A stretch of DNA of 64,000 bases, taken from the NCBI RefSeq assembly GCF_023091745.1, contig NC_068910.1:6112272-6176271 (forward strand), written 5' to 3'. Positions 36,700 through 47,499 of the stretch are shown piece after piece (the first letter of the stretch is position 1; every line of letters starts with the position of its first letter). The position numbers were made by a program, and so were the translations under genes. The notes under the pieces were generated by a model. It worked only from the letters and a program-made list of their open reading frames with translations. It was not told the DNA's origin and searched no databases. The stretch is from Budorcas taxicolor. Its lineage: Eukaryota; Chordata; Mammalia; Artiodactyla; Bovidae.

Positions 36700-37585
36700 G
36701 ATCTCATCCAGCCCCATGTCTTTAAATACCATCTTTAAGCTGCTGGTGCCCATATTTCTATCTTCAGCCCGCGTCTCTCTTCTGCACTCCCAGCTCATCA
36801 TCCAACTGGCCACTTGGCACCTCTACTTGGACATCTCACAAGCATCTCGAAGTTAACAAGTCCAAAAAGAATTCTTGATCGTGCCCACTCACCCTCCCCT
36901 CGCCAACACTCACTCCTTCCCCAGCTTCCCGTCCCAGTGAATGGCACCGCCACCCAGTCTCCTGCTGCAGGCAGCGCCCTTATCGGCCAGGCTCCTCCGC
37001 CTCCGCCTGCCCGGCTCGTCCTCTGGGTCCTGCTTCCTACCTGCCACCTGCGCACGTGTCCTCAGCAGCTCTGCCGCCCCTACAGCCAGTGCCCCGTCCC
37101 CACCCGCCTGGATGGCGCAGTAGCTGCTCTTTCTTCCCGTTCTCACCGCGACATTGTCGCCTCCAAAGGATGACGGGTTTTATAAAAAGCAAAGGCTTGT
37201 GCTAACCTGCCACCTAAAAAGTCTTCAGAGGTGTCCCTCTGCAGCTGGAATAAAATCCAGCCTCGTTACCATTCCCATGAAGCTTCACACAGTCTGGCCC
37301 CCGCCCTTTCCTGAACTCGCCTCACTCGCAAGTCTCAGCCATGCTTTGGGTTATTAAAAGCACATCCCACCCCACTTGCTGCCTCAGGGTCTTTGTCTCC
37401 GCTGTCCCCTCTGCCTGGCACCCACTGGCCCCAGCCCTTTGCCTGTCTACTTGGCAAAATAAGTTCCCCCGGCAGTTGGTCGTAATGTGGTCGTCACTTC
37501 ATAGTGCTTTTCACAACCTGTCTTTTCCTACAGAAGCAAGTTATGATGTGCCTGGCACACAGTAGGTGCTCATTAAATAAATCTT
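36700..37585 (+). repeat. L2
   Basis: TCTCGAAGTTAACAAGTCC, TCAGGGTCTTTGTCTCCGC and 3' end GGCACACAGTAGGTGCTCAT. Confidence 0.8.
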
Positions 37586-37589
37586 GAGT

Positions 37590-37800
37590 TAGTAAATCAG
37601 AAAAGGCCAGAGCAGAAGCGGGCCTATAAACAGCAGCCCAGGGGAGAGAGGACCTGAGAGGATGGGTAAAGGACAAACAGAGGAAAGGAACCGGCACCCG
37701 GCGGGACATTTAGATTTGCTCCGAGAGGCACTGGGGAGCCACGGAAGGATCTGGAGCCGACCCCTGGGAGCGGAGTGATCCCTGGAGCAGGGGAGGCTGT
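37590..37800 (-). repeat. L2 fragment (antisense)
   Basis: CACTGGGGAGCCACGGAAGG; abuts a sense L2. Confidence 0.55.
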
Positions 37801-37814
37801 GTGCCAGGTGGCCA

Positions 37815-37950
37815 TGGGACTGGGTTCTGAAATCAGACTGCCTGGGCTCAAACCTTGTTTCTGCAACTTCCAGACGCGAAACCGCAGCAAACCCCTCAGC
37901 CTCTCTGTGCCTCGGTTTCTTCCTCTATAAACCAGGGCCCCTTCCTGAAG
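37815..37950 (+). repeat. MIR
   Basis: CAGACTGCCTGGGCTCAAAC and TGCCTCGGTTTCTTCCTCTA. Confidence 0.8.
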
Positions 37951-38019
37951 CCTCCATGTCGAGCAGCCGAGAGGCTCCATGGGAGGGTTCGTGTACATGT
38001 TTTCTTGCTCAGTAGACAT

Positions 38020-38200
38020 GGAAATCACAGTCTGATGGGGGAGACCGGCAGATGCACCCCGACCGTGGGTCCCCAGGATGAACGCTGGACCGGATGGACC
38101 AGCCAGGGCCTGTGCGAGCAGAGAATTTCATCTGGGAGGTCAGGGAAGGCCTCCTGGCAGAAGTGACATTGGATTTGGGGGAGACAGTTTCCTTGAGAGA
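38020..38200 (-). repeat. L2 fragment (antisense)
   Basis: CAGGGAAGGCCTCCTGGCAG and AAGTGACATTGGATTTG. Confidence 0.55.
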
Positions 38201-38379
38201 ATATTTTTGAGTCAGCAGCCACTGGCCTGTGAACAAGGGAGGAGGGGGTAGGTTCTGACTCCTCAGCTCCCAAAATAACCCGGATCCGAGGGCGGACAGC
38301 CCAGCAAGCCCCGGGAACCGCTACCAGCCCTCTCCTGGCTGGGCTCCGGCGACCTTGGAGCAGCCCTTGCCCAGCCATG

Positions 38380-38680
38380 GGCCCCCAGCTGGCTGGGGGC
38401 TGGAGGGAGGGATGCCCACGCCAGAGACGGGGGCCCCAGGCCGAGGGGGCTGGGCGGTCAGTGCGGGCACATGGCCCAGGCTCCCGCCCCTCGATACAGG
38501 ACCCGAAGCCACCCCGTGAGAGCGGTCATGTTTGCGTTTCGGCTTCTGGGACGGCTGCTCAGCCACCGGGGCGGAGAGGACGCAGGCCCGGTCCTCCCTC
38601 TCCTTCCGCGCTGTGTCGCCCGTCGTCCCAGTTTCTGGGTCTCTGCGTCAGTCCTTTTGGCTCCGTGTCCGTCTGTCCAT
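38380..38680. promoter_or_regulatory. GC/CpG-rich segment upstream of the TATA promoter
   Basis: Unique sequence with scattered CpGs precedes the pyrimidine tract and the TATA box at 39300. It could belong to the same promoter domain. I see no gene in it; the long open frame at 38377-39120 is low-complexity Pro/Ser/Leu and is not credible as protein. Confidence 0.3.
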
Positions 38681-38960
38681 GTCCCTCCCTCCCTCTCTCT
38701 CTCTCCTTCTCTTCCTTCCTCCTCCTGGCCACCTCCCGGCCCCCTCCTTCCTCTCTCTCTCTCACTCTCTCTCCTTCGCTGCATCTCACTTTATCTGCTC
38801 TGAAGTCCACCTCTGCTCCTCTCCCCTCCCCCACCTCCCCTCCTCCCTGGTCCCTCCCACCCCAGCCTCTCAAGTTCCTCTCTGCCTTACAGCTTCTCTT
38901 TCTCCCCTTTCTTCCCCCTCCACCCCAGCCCCTCCTCCCCCTCCAGTGGGAGGCATCCTG
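38675..38960. repeat. long pyrimidine-rich tract
   Basis: About 280 bases dominated by C and T, including CTCTCTCTCTC runs near 38697 and 38754. A CA repeat follows directly. Such tracts can form triplex DNA. Confidence 0.85.
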
Positions 38961-38962
38961 GA

Positions 38963-38984
38963 ACACACACACACACACACACAC
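38963..38984. repeat. (CA)n microsatellite
   Basis: Eleven dinucleotide units about 315 bases upstream of the TATA box. Confidence 0.95.
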
Positions 38985-39299
38985 ATGCAGTTGCACACAC
39001 ACGCACAATTGCACACATGCTCTTGAGCCCAGCACTCTGCCGCAGTCTCCCACGCTGGCCAAGCCTGGTGCAGCACACAGATGGGGCAGGGCTGGCCAGA
39101 CGGGTGGGTGTCAAGGCTAACGGAGGCAGTAGGGGTGAGGTCCCGGCCTCCCCCACTTCCCTCAGCCCTGCGCGCAGAGCTGGGGGCCAGGGGTGGGGTA
39201 GTGGGGTGGAGGTTCCTGAGCCGTTTCCTCCCCTCTGTGCAGCTGTGGGCTTCCCGGCCCTTGGACGGCGGGTCAAGTCATTGGGCCCATTCAGCAGAA

Positions 39300-39309
39300 T
39301 TATAAATAG
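39300..39309 (+). promoter_or_regulatory. TATA box (also a MEF2 consensus)
   Basis: TTATAAATAG fits both a strong TATA box and the MEF2 consensus YTAWWWWTAR. An inverted CCAAT (CATTGGG) lies about 20 bases upstream, and GC-rich sequence with a donor follows downstream. Confidence 0.55.
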
Positions 39310-39330
39310 CAGCGTGTGCCCGGACTGGCC

Positions 39331-39441
39331 CACAGAGCAGCCCCGGCCACCACAGGGCCCCCGGGCCCCCCGTCCTCCGCCCTCCAGCCATCCCTCTGAG
39401 GCCAGGCCTCCCCCTCCCGTGCGCGGCCGGCGGGTCCCCAG
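39331..39441 (+). promoter_or_regulatory. ATP2B2: candidate alternative noncoding first exon downstream of the TATA box
   Basis: Start placed about 30 bases after the TATA box; end at CCCCAG|GTCAGT. The interval is GC-rich, contains no ATG and is free of recognisable repeats, as expected for a noncoding leader. It could be one of the tissue-specific ATP2B2 first exons. Identity with a particular mouse exon cannot be judged from sequence alone. Confidence 0.4.
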
Positions 39442-39724
39442 GTCAGTATCCGATGTGCTGTCGCCATGGCAACCCACCTGTCTCCATCCAGCCCAGGCTC
39501 AGGTTGCTGGAGGTGGGGGGTGTGGGCCACTGAAAGAGGTCTGCTGGCCTGGAATCGAAGGTCACGGCTCAGTGCTGGGGCTTGCTGGCTCTCTTGCGGG
39601 CTGGAAAATGGGGTCCTGTCCCCCAGAAACCTCATGCTGCCAGGGAGGGGTAGGGCAGAGATGGCTGCGGCTGGGAGGCCTGGCAGCAGGGTGCTGCCAG
39701 TGAACTGGGCAAAGTGGGTCAGCC

Positions 39725-39840
39725 GGGGCCTTGAAGCCAGAGAGATGTGGGTTCAAATCCTGCATGTCTACCTACTACCTAGGTCACCTGGGGACCATCA
39801 CTTAATCCTCTGAGTTCAGCATCCTCAGAGTTGGGTCAGA
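39725..39840 (+). repeat. MIR fragment
   Basis: GATGTGGGTTCAAATCCTGC. Confidence 0.65.
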
Positions 39841-39959
39841 AAGACTATTGCGCCTCTCTCTCCGGGGTCTGCTGAAGAGATCAGAGACCCCCCGCAGGAG
39901 GCGGGTCCGCCAGTCCTCACCCGTCCTCTCCTTCATCCTCCTCAGCACCAGTGAGAGCA

Positions 39960-40180
39960 GAGCCTGCAGGCTTCAGAACCACTCTGGCCTCTGTCATTCA
40001 CCAGCTTGATGGTTTCCAGCAGGCTGCACAGTCTCTCTGAGCCTGGTTTTCTCCATCTGCAAAATGGGCATGCAAACAAGCATCTGCCCTTCACTGTTGT
40101 GTTGAGGTTGAGTTGGGCTGCGGTGGGAGAAGCCACTGGCACGGTGCCAGGCACACAGCCAGCGCCCTGCACACGGCAGC
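39960..40180 (+). repeat. MIR
   Basis: TGGTTTTCTCCATCTGCAAA and GGCACGGTGCCAGGCACAC. Confidence 0.8.
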
Positions 40181-40699
40181 TGCCTTTGTCGTCACTTTCT
40201 GAACTGTTACTTGTCTTCCAGTCTTCTCAGCGAGATGATCCTGCCTTCTTCACTAACTCGCTGCTCACTTCAGGCAACTCCCTTTCCCTCCCAGGGTTCA
40301 GTCTCTCCATCTGCAGAATGGCCACAGGACTACCCCGGCCCTGCCCGTGTCTGAGATTTGTGTATCTCAAGCGGCCCCACTGGCCTGGGCCATATCTATT
40401 ATTATTAACTGACGCCCGCACCCGAGCCCTGTCCTCAGACCCCGAAACCTAAGCTGCCTAGTTGCCTGGCAACCAAGGCGCGAGCCGGGGAGGCTTGGGT
40501 GTCAGGGTGTCCAGCTGCAGCCCCCGCCCTGAGGGACTGGAGCCCCGTCACTGTGGTCGCCGTGTGGCCAGGAAGTGGGAGGACTCAGGGCTGGGACCTT
40601 GGGCCAGGGCAGTCTGGGAGTGGCCTCCCATTGCTCTCATGCCTACCCAGGGCCAGCCTGTCTCAGAGCCCACTTTGCTCGGGGTGAAAGGGGCCATGG

Positions 40700-40960
40700 G
40701 CCTGGGATATTTTTATAGGCGGGGCGCGTGGTCAGACTCAGAGAGGGAGAAATCGGAGCCTCCTTGCACTGCTAACTGATACGGCGGCTGCCACCGTCAC
40801 CCTCTGCTTGGAAGCCTGCAGCCCAAGTTTGCCCAAAAGCACAGTTGGTTTCCTGACCTGCTCCTAGCCCCGCCCTCAGGAGGCCTGATGCTGCTTCCTG
40901 GAGATCTGAGGGCACTTTGCGCAGTCACGTTTAACCAATCACATCGCCCGTCTGTTGTCC
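40700..40960 (+). promoter_or_regulatory. possible regulatory element (AT core beside GC box, CCAAT downstream)
   Basis: TATTTTTATAGGCGGGGCGCG at 40709-40729 puts an AT-rich TATA/MEF2-like core beside a GC box in otherwise repeat-free sequence. AACCAATCAC lies near 40935. No clear donor follows. Confidence 0.2.
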
Positions 40961-40999
40961 AGGCCTCCCGAATGGCCTCCCCTGTATCTTCGTTCATTC

Positions 41000-41163
41000 A
41001 CCCAACAAACCTTTTACTGAACTTGCCTCCCAGCTCTACTGTGTTCTGCCCGAGTGACCTTGGGCAAGTTACTTTACAAACTCTCTTTGCTTCATTTTTC
41101 TTTTCTGCAAAATGAGATAATGAGAATACCTGCCTCAGAGTTGTGATGGGGATCCAATGAGAT
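41000..41163 (+). repeat. MIR, split by BovB
   Basis: GTGACCTTGGGCAAGTTACT here; the 3' half at 41751-41830 has CTTAGCACAGAGCTTGGCAC. Confidence 0.88.
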
Positions 41164-41750
41164 GTTGCTGTTCAGTCGCTAAGTTGTGTCCAACTTTGCG
41201 ACCTCATGGACGGCACCATGCCAGACCTCCCTGTCCTTCACTATCTTCCGGAGTTTGCTCAAACTCATGTCCATTGAGTCAATGATGCCATCCAACTATC
41301 TTATCCTCTGTCATCCCCTTCTCCTCCTGCCCTCAATCTTTCCCAGCATCAGGTCTATTCCAATGAGTAGGCTCTTCGCATCAGGGGGCCAAAGTATTGG
41401 AACTTCCGCTTCAGCGTCAGTCCTTCCAATAAATATTCAGGGCTAATTCCCTTTAGTCTTGACTGGTTTCATCTCTTTGATGTCCAAGGAACTCTCAAGA
41501 GTTTTCTCCAGCACCACAATTCGAAAGCATCAATTCTTTGGTGCTCGGCTTTCTTTATGGTCCAACTCTTACGTCCGTACATGACTCCTGGAAAAACCAT
41601 AGCTTTGACTATACGGACCTTTGTCAGCAAACTGATATCTCTGCTTTTTGATACACTGTCTAGGTTTGTCATAGCTTTGCTTCCAAGGAGTAAGCGTCTT
41701 TTAATTTCGTGGATGCAGTCACCCATCCACAGTGATTTTGGAGACCAGTG
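41164..41750 (-). mobile_element. BovB (RTE) LINE 3' fragment
   Basis: The minus strand encodes RT C-terminal pieces (GDCIHEIKRRLLLGSKAM, KKAEHQRIDAFELWCWRKL). The tail lies at 41164 next to GAGATG. It is inserted into a MIR whose halves flank it, with a short GAGATG target duplication at both ends. Confidence 0.92.
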
Positions 41751-42314
41751 AGATGAGGTGTATAAAATACTTAGCACAGAGCTTGGCACATAGAAGATGC
41801 TGCATAAATGCTAACTTACCGGGATTATTTGTAAGAAATCGAGCAGGCACCATGCCACACAGGGAGAGGACACCACCAGCTTTTCTGAGAACAGGGCTGT
41901 GTCCTATTCCTCACCATCTACATCACATCTCACAGGTCCAGGCACGTAGCGGACCCAGAGCAAAAGTTTGCTAAATGAGTGGAAGTGAGAAATGAACTGT
42001 TTGCTCCCAAATCCCCTGCTGCTCAGGGAACTGACTGCTGAGACATCGGCTTTAAACCTCTTCTATAATTCTGGGTACTTCTTAGAATCTGCTATGTTTG
42101 GCTGCATCATCCACAAAGTTGCCAAAGTGGGTTTGCAGTCTCTCTGCCCTGTGCTTGCTGTGGGGGTAGGGCAGGGGGATGCATGGCTAATTCAGGTGGT
42201 CTGGAACTGCAGGGCAGACAACTAGCAGAGCGATGGGAACCTGAGAGCCAGCGCTGCCTTGCACTTTACACCCCGGGGGCCTCCCCTGCCTCACCACCAC
42301 CCCAGCACTGTGTC

Positions 42315-42390
42315 TCTGGGGCCTATGTAAGAACTTGCTTGTCTTCTTGATCCTCAGTCTCCTCATCTTTAAAATGGGCACCCTGCTTCC
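42315..42390 (+). repeat. MIR fragment
   Basis: TCAGTCTCCTCATCTTTAAA. Confidence 0.7.
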
Positions 42391-42889
42391 TCTGCCCCAG
42401 GGTCACGGGCGAGACCAAGGGGATTGTACCTTGAAGAACTTCCAGCAACAGTCCTGAATTATAAGATAGTGATGCTATCCATGGAAAAGGGCTGGGCTGG
42501 TGCCTCCCCAGGCCTCCCATTCGTCAGCAGACCCACATTGGGTGGCCGCCAGCCCCCTGGCCCGGGGGCGGTTTCTAACAGCAGGTGACGCGGTCAGGCT
42601 GGCTGCTCCAGGATTTCACCCTTGACTTCTTCCAAACATAGGAAGGGACTGCCATCTGCTTCCCAGCCCCTCAAACTCAGCCTGCCGGGTCAGCCAGAGA
42701 CCCTGCCTCGCACCTGTCAGCAACGGAATGGACCAGAATCCCACTGGGGGTTTCCTTATGGATGCTGAAGTTGGCAAAGCCTAAGGGCCTCCTCCCAGCC
42801 CTCAGCCCGCAGCCCACCTGGAGGCCAGGCACTGTATCCTCCTCCTCGAGCTGGAGGAACAGGGTGGCCCTGGCTTTAGCCAGACACCC

Positions 42890-43015
42890 CACCATCTGAA
42901 CCTCAGTGTCCTCCTCTGTAGAGTAACGGAAATCAGAATTCTGACCTTGGAGGCTGTTGTGGGTGTGAGCAAGGTTGAGCACAGAAAACATTAAATATAA
43001 GGAGCAGCACTCACT
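42890..43015 (+). repeat. MIR
   Basis: GAACCTCAGTGTCCTCCTCT. Confidence 0.7.
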
Positions 43016-43028
43016 AGTAATAAAATTA

Positions 43029-43205
43029 GACTTCCCTGGTGGCTCAGGTGGTCAAGAACCCACCTGCAGTGCAGGAGACCCAGGTTCAATCCCTGGGTCA
43101 GGAAGATCCCCTGGAGGAAGAAATGGCCACCCACACCAGTATTCTTGCCTGGAGAGTCCCATGGACGGGCTATAGGCCATGGGGTCGCAGAGAGTCAGAC
43201 ATGAT
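43029..43205 (+). mobile_element. Bov-tA SINE
   Basis: Head GACTTCCCTGGTGGCTCAGG, slightly shortened tail ending GAGTCAGACATGA. Confidence 0.93.
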
Positions 43206-43929
43206 TCTTTCCGTTGCTGTTACTGCTGCTCTGACGCCATGATTACTGTGGCCACCTCCCCACCAGGGAGGTGATCTCATTTCCTCTAGTTGGGCTGCAG
43301 GAGCCATCCTTCCTGGAGGCACCATCCAGTGACAGGCACACAGTAGGTTCTCAGTGCATGCTCTCTGCCTCTGTTCAAAAGCAAGCTCCTGTGGAAGGAG
43401 TGGATGAGCCCAGGTCCCAGGCACTCTGGTTCTCTGTTTCTGAGGTCAAGCTGCGGCTTTCTGTAGTCAGCAAGCCTCTGTTAGACACTGACCCTGTCAG
43501 ATACCCTGGGGACCCGGAGAGGGGTGGACATGGTCCCCTGGTGTGAACAGTCAAGCCCAGTGGAGGAATCAACTGATTCTGCCTAGAGAGTGGGCTCAGC
43601 ATAGTGTTCACTGAGGAGGGGGCTCTCTTGAGTGGGGCCCTGCAGGGTGAATAGGAGTCTAGCAGACAGAGAAGAAGCAAGTAGGAGGGAAGAGCTTGTG
43701 CTAAACCAGGACAGATTTTTCACAAGACAGCATCGCGTTGATTTTTAAAATTTTTTAAAGCAGAAAATTTCCTCACCCCCATAGCTGTCCCAGTGTCCAG
43801 AGATGACTCTGGCCAACCTGAAGGCAAACATGCCCACTGGGAAGGGGATTCCAGAACCACAGAGGGCCCCCTCCCTGGGCCTGATCCAGTGTCCAAGACT
43901 TAGCACAAGCCAGCATGCGAGGGTCTCTT

Positions 43930-44030
43930 AGAAGCCGTCTGGTCTGACCTCCTCATTTTACAGATGCAGAAACTCAGGTTCAAACAGGTAAGACCAGTGG
44001 CACAGTTACAGCTAAGGGCAGACCTCCCAA
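43930..44030 (-). repeat. MIR
   Basis: CATTTTACAGATGCAGAAAC. Confidence 0.75.
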
Positions 44031-44238
44031 GGCCCATCCACCATGGCTGGGGGTGACCAGCCCTGGCATTGTATGTTCTGTGCAGGATTCTGAGCCCTTA
44101 GGTTCCCCCCAGAGACATCACTCTCTGCCGGGCCCCCCACCACAGGCGCCTGTGTCTTTCTCACCTTTATTCATGAAATATAAAGACTCAGTGGGCTCCT
44201 TGTGAACTTCAAGCTGGAAAGTGTCTTGTGGCCGCTCT

Positions 44239-44472
44239 TATATAAATGGTATTTTGCCGTCACTGCCATTTTGTTCAGGGTAACGGCAGAGCTCCCTGAG
44301 AGATGAGGTCATCTGGTGACGTGCTGTGGGGTTCAGAGGTTCAGGGCCACCTTGCAGTTGGCCGTGGAGGCAGTGGCAAGGCCTCTGCTACAGGCTGGCC
44401 TTCTGTTCTGTTCCGGAACCTTTGCGGGTGCCCCCTCTCGCCACCCACCCATCTCCCAAACTGGGAGGCTAA
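44239..44472 (+). promoter_or_regulatory. possible TATA promoter with short exon
   Basis: TATATAAAT at 44239-44247 is followed about 230 bases later by CTAAG|GTAATC, a fair donor at 44472/44473. No repeat covers the stretch. It could be another alternative first exon or a chance combination. Confidence 0.2.
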
Positions 44473-44884
44473 GGTAATCTCAAGGTAGTAATAAAACTCT
44501 TTGCCGTGACTCATGACTCCCTAACAGCCCGCTATACCTAAAGTCTTATTTTTTCCAAAATACATACATTTCTGCACGTCCCAGCACAGCCTGCTCTCAG
44601 ACACGTTCAAACAAGTTTATACACACCATTGTGTGACCTACATGTGTGCTTCCCCACCCTGACCTACACGGACACACACCTGTCTGTACATTCAGGATTG
44701 CACAGCCATTCACACGTTCTGCCCTGCCACACACACGTAGGCGCCCATGGTTATGAATGTCCGAAGGAGAAGAGGGAGCAGGGTTACTGTGTGTGAGTCC
44801 ATTAACCGTAAAACAGACAAACAAAAAAGTTAGCAAGATTTCAGCTCGACCGAAAGAATTTAGGAATTACCAGCGTTGGTGGTG

Positions 44885-45092
44885 GCGTTTAGTCACTAAA
44901 TCAAATCAGTCTCTTTGCAACCCCCATGGACTGTAGCCCATCGGCTCCTCTGTCCATGGGATTTCCCAGACAAGAATACTGGAACGGGTTGCCATTTCCT
45001 CCTGCAGGGAATTTTTCCTGACCCAAGGATCGAACCTGGGTCTCCTGGTTGGCAGGTGGGGTTCTTTCCTACTGAGCCATGCGGGAAGCCCC
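44885..45092 (-). mobile_element. Bov-tA SINE
   Basis: Reverse-oriented, near full length, head GGGGCTTCCCGC at right. Confidence 0.93.
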
Positions 45093-45282
45093 AGGTGGAA
45101 GGAGAGAGAGAAACCCCTGTCAAGGGAGGCATGTAAGCGTAAGCGGGACTTTACATAGGTGCTCTGAAGGGGCTTGGGTGTCACAGGGATTTTGACCTCT
45201 GAGGGCCCTCCTGGTCTCTGGATTCAAGTAAGCTTGGGGAATCAGAGCCTCTTCCGGCTTTCCCTCAAGTTTTACAGACAGT

Positions 45283-45500
45283 GGCTTCCCAGGTGGCTCA
45301 GTGGTAAGGAATCCGCCTGCAAGGCAGGAGACATGGGTTTTGCAGGTTTGATCCCTGGGTTAGGAAGAGCCCCTGGAGAAGGAAACGGCAACCCATTCCA
45401 GTATTCTTGTCTGGGAAATCCCATGGACAGAGGAGCCTGGCGGGCTGCAGTCCACGGGGTCACAAAGAGTCAGGCAGAACTGAGCGCTAAACGACAACCA
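45283..45500 (+). mobile_element. Bov-tA SINE
   Basis: Full length with a small internal insertion (TTTTGCAGG) near the B-box region. Confidence 0.94.
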
Positions 45501-46574
45501 CCGCTTCTGGGGAGGGGCTTCCTGGAGTGCCCCTGGAGTCCAGGATGTGGTGGACAAGGGCCGGCTCTGAGCGGGCCTCATGTCACTGGGGTCCGTGAAC
45601 CCCTCTAAAGATGCACACGTAGCAGGCCCCCCAAAAAACCCGGCACCCGTTTCATGCCAGGCCTGACCCTGGAGAGGGAGAGAGAGGCGGCAGCTCTGGG
45701 TTGGTCAGTCGGTTGTAACAAGGAGTCTGGGGAAATGAAGGCCCTGATTAGCAGTAGGTGGCAGGGACTAAAGTGTCTAGAGAGGCAGGGAGTGAGCGAG
45801 GGGGCCTGGAGAAAGCTTCCGGGACTTGGAGTTGTACGCGATTTGAGCATGGGTTCTGACTACATCTGAGACCCCACACGTAAACTCCCCTGCAGTACAC
45901 CCCACAGAGAGCAGGCCCTAGAGGCAATGTGACATGAGGCCTGGAATCTAGGAGACATCAGTACCTCCAGGAGTCCCTGCATCCCTCCTTTTCTGGGAGG
46001 CTTCCAGAACCATGGGGAACCCCAGCAGGGAGGGGAAGGGCAGCCATGGCTGGAGGAGGACCTTCGGAAAGCAGATTCACAGTGATGGGAGCGCTGGGCC
46101 ATGCCCAGGGAAAGGGAAGTAGACAGAGCTCCTCACACCCACCACTGCCAGGTGGCCTCATCACCAGACTTGGGAGGAGGAGGAGAGCCCCTGAAAGGCT
46201 GGGGAATCAAAGGGGCAGAGCCGCGGGGGGTCATCGTGAGAAGGCTGCCCATGTGGGTTCTTCCAGGGTCCAAGGATTGGGGTCTCCTGGGGCCTTGGGA
46301 GCACTTTGGATTTTGAGCTGTTAAACTTTCTGTCAGGACTTGAACTGCCTTGAGAAGCTGGAAGGGTCAGGCTGGGTTCAGGGCCGGTTCTTTGCAAGAT
46401 ATGGGGAGGAGGTATTTGCGAGGAGTCCCTTAGGCCTCCTGGCCAGCTCCTGGGACTGGAGATGGACTAGCAGTCAGGGCGAATCCTGCACAAGCGTGAA
46501 GGTGAGACACATCCCTGGAACATTAGAGAGGGCTGTTTCAGGGGGTAAAAACTCTGGCAGATTCCTTGGGCCTG
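45501..46574. other. unique sequence
   Basis: No repeat, exon or promoter recognised. Confidence 0.4.
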
Positions 46575-46870
46575 AACCTGGCTCTGCCAACACCTGCTCT
46601 GTGGCCTTGGGCCAGTGTCTTCCATTCAGCGTCTCTGTTTCCTCATCTAGAAATCGCTATCATTCCTGTTGATTGTGTGTCTCTCACTGGCCAGGCCCTG
46701 GCCTGAACCCTGTACCCTGTATCAACACATGCTATCTCCTTAGCCACCCTGCAAGGTAGGGACGACTATTGTGTCCATTTTACAGATGTGGCAACTGAGG
46801 CCAGAGAGCTGCCCTGATTTACCGATGATCACTCAGGGCTGGCAGATTGAGGGTTCTCACCCAGATCTCT
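46575..46870. repeat. two MIRs, sense then antisense
   Basis: CTGTTTCCTCATCTAGAAAT (+, 46635) and CATTTTACAGATGTGGCAAC (-, 46777); BovB follows. Confidence 0.8.
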
Positions 46871-46911
46871 CTTACTCTCTTGTTTAGTGACAAGGGGCTG
46901 GGAAGAGAGTA

Positions 46912-47318
46912 GTTGCTGTTCAGTTGCTCAGTCATGTCCGACTCTTTGAGACCCCCTGGACTGCACCACACCAGGCTTCCCTGTCCTTCACTGTCTCCCA
47001 GAGTTTGCTCAAACTCAATGTCCATCGAGTCGGTGATGCTATCCAGCCATCTCATCCTCTGTCGCCCCCTTCTCCTCCTGCCCTCAAGTCTTTCGGAGCA
47101 TCAAGGTGTTTGCCAGTGACTCAGCTCTTTGGATCACATGGCCACAATATTGTAGCTTCAGCTTCACCATCAGTCCTTCCAACAAATATTCAGGGCTGAG
47201 TTCCTTAGCATTGACCGGTTGTTTCCCCTTGCAGTCCAAAGGACTCTCAATAGTCTTTTCCAGCACCATAGTTTGAAAGAATCAATTCTTTGGTGCTCAG
47301 CCTCAAACAAAGGAGTTC
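46912..47318 (-). mobile_element. BovB (RTE) LINE 3' fragment
   Basis: A shorter, 5'-truncated minus-strand copy with the same tail and the MRWLDSITDSMD coding remnant. The frame is broken by indels. Confidence 0.9.
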
Positions 47319-47499
47319 TGACCCAGCTAGGTTGTTAGTCAATGAAAAGTGGTTAAAGACTCTATGGATGGAAGGAGAAGCTTCCTGGGAGTGGAAGGAA
47401 ATTCCCTAGAGAAGATGGCACTAAGGATTGTGGGCATAGGGACCGAGACATGGGGTCGAAGGTGACAGGAGAAGAAGAGCCGGTGTTCCAAGTGGGAAT

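Noticed and set aside
38377..39120. 247-codon open frame on the + strand
   Set aside because: Low-complexity Pro/Ser/Leu translation of a pyrimidine tract and a CA repeat; no domain, and overlapping long frames exist in other phases.
39941..39961. RE1-like word beginning CTCAGCACCA downstream of the TATA promoter
   Set aside because: Only about 14 of 21 positions match and the GGACAG half is damaged; within chance expectation.
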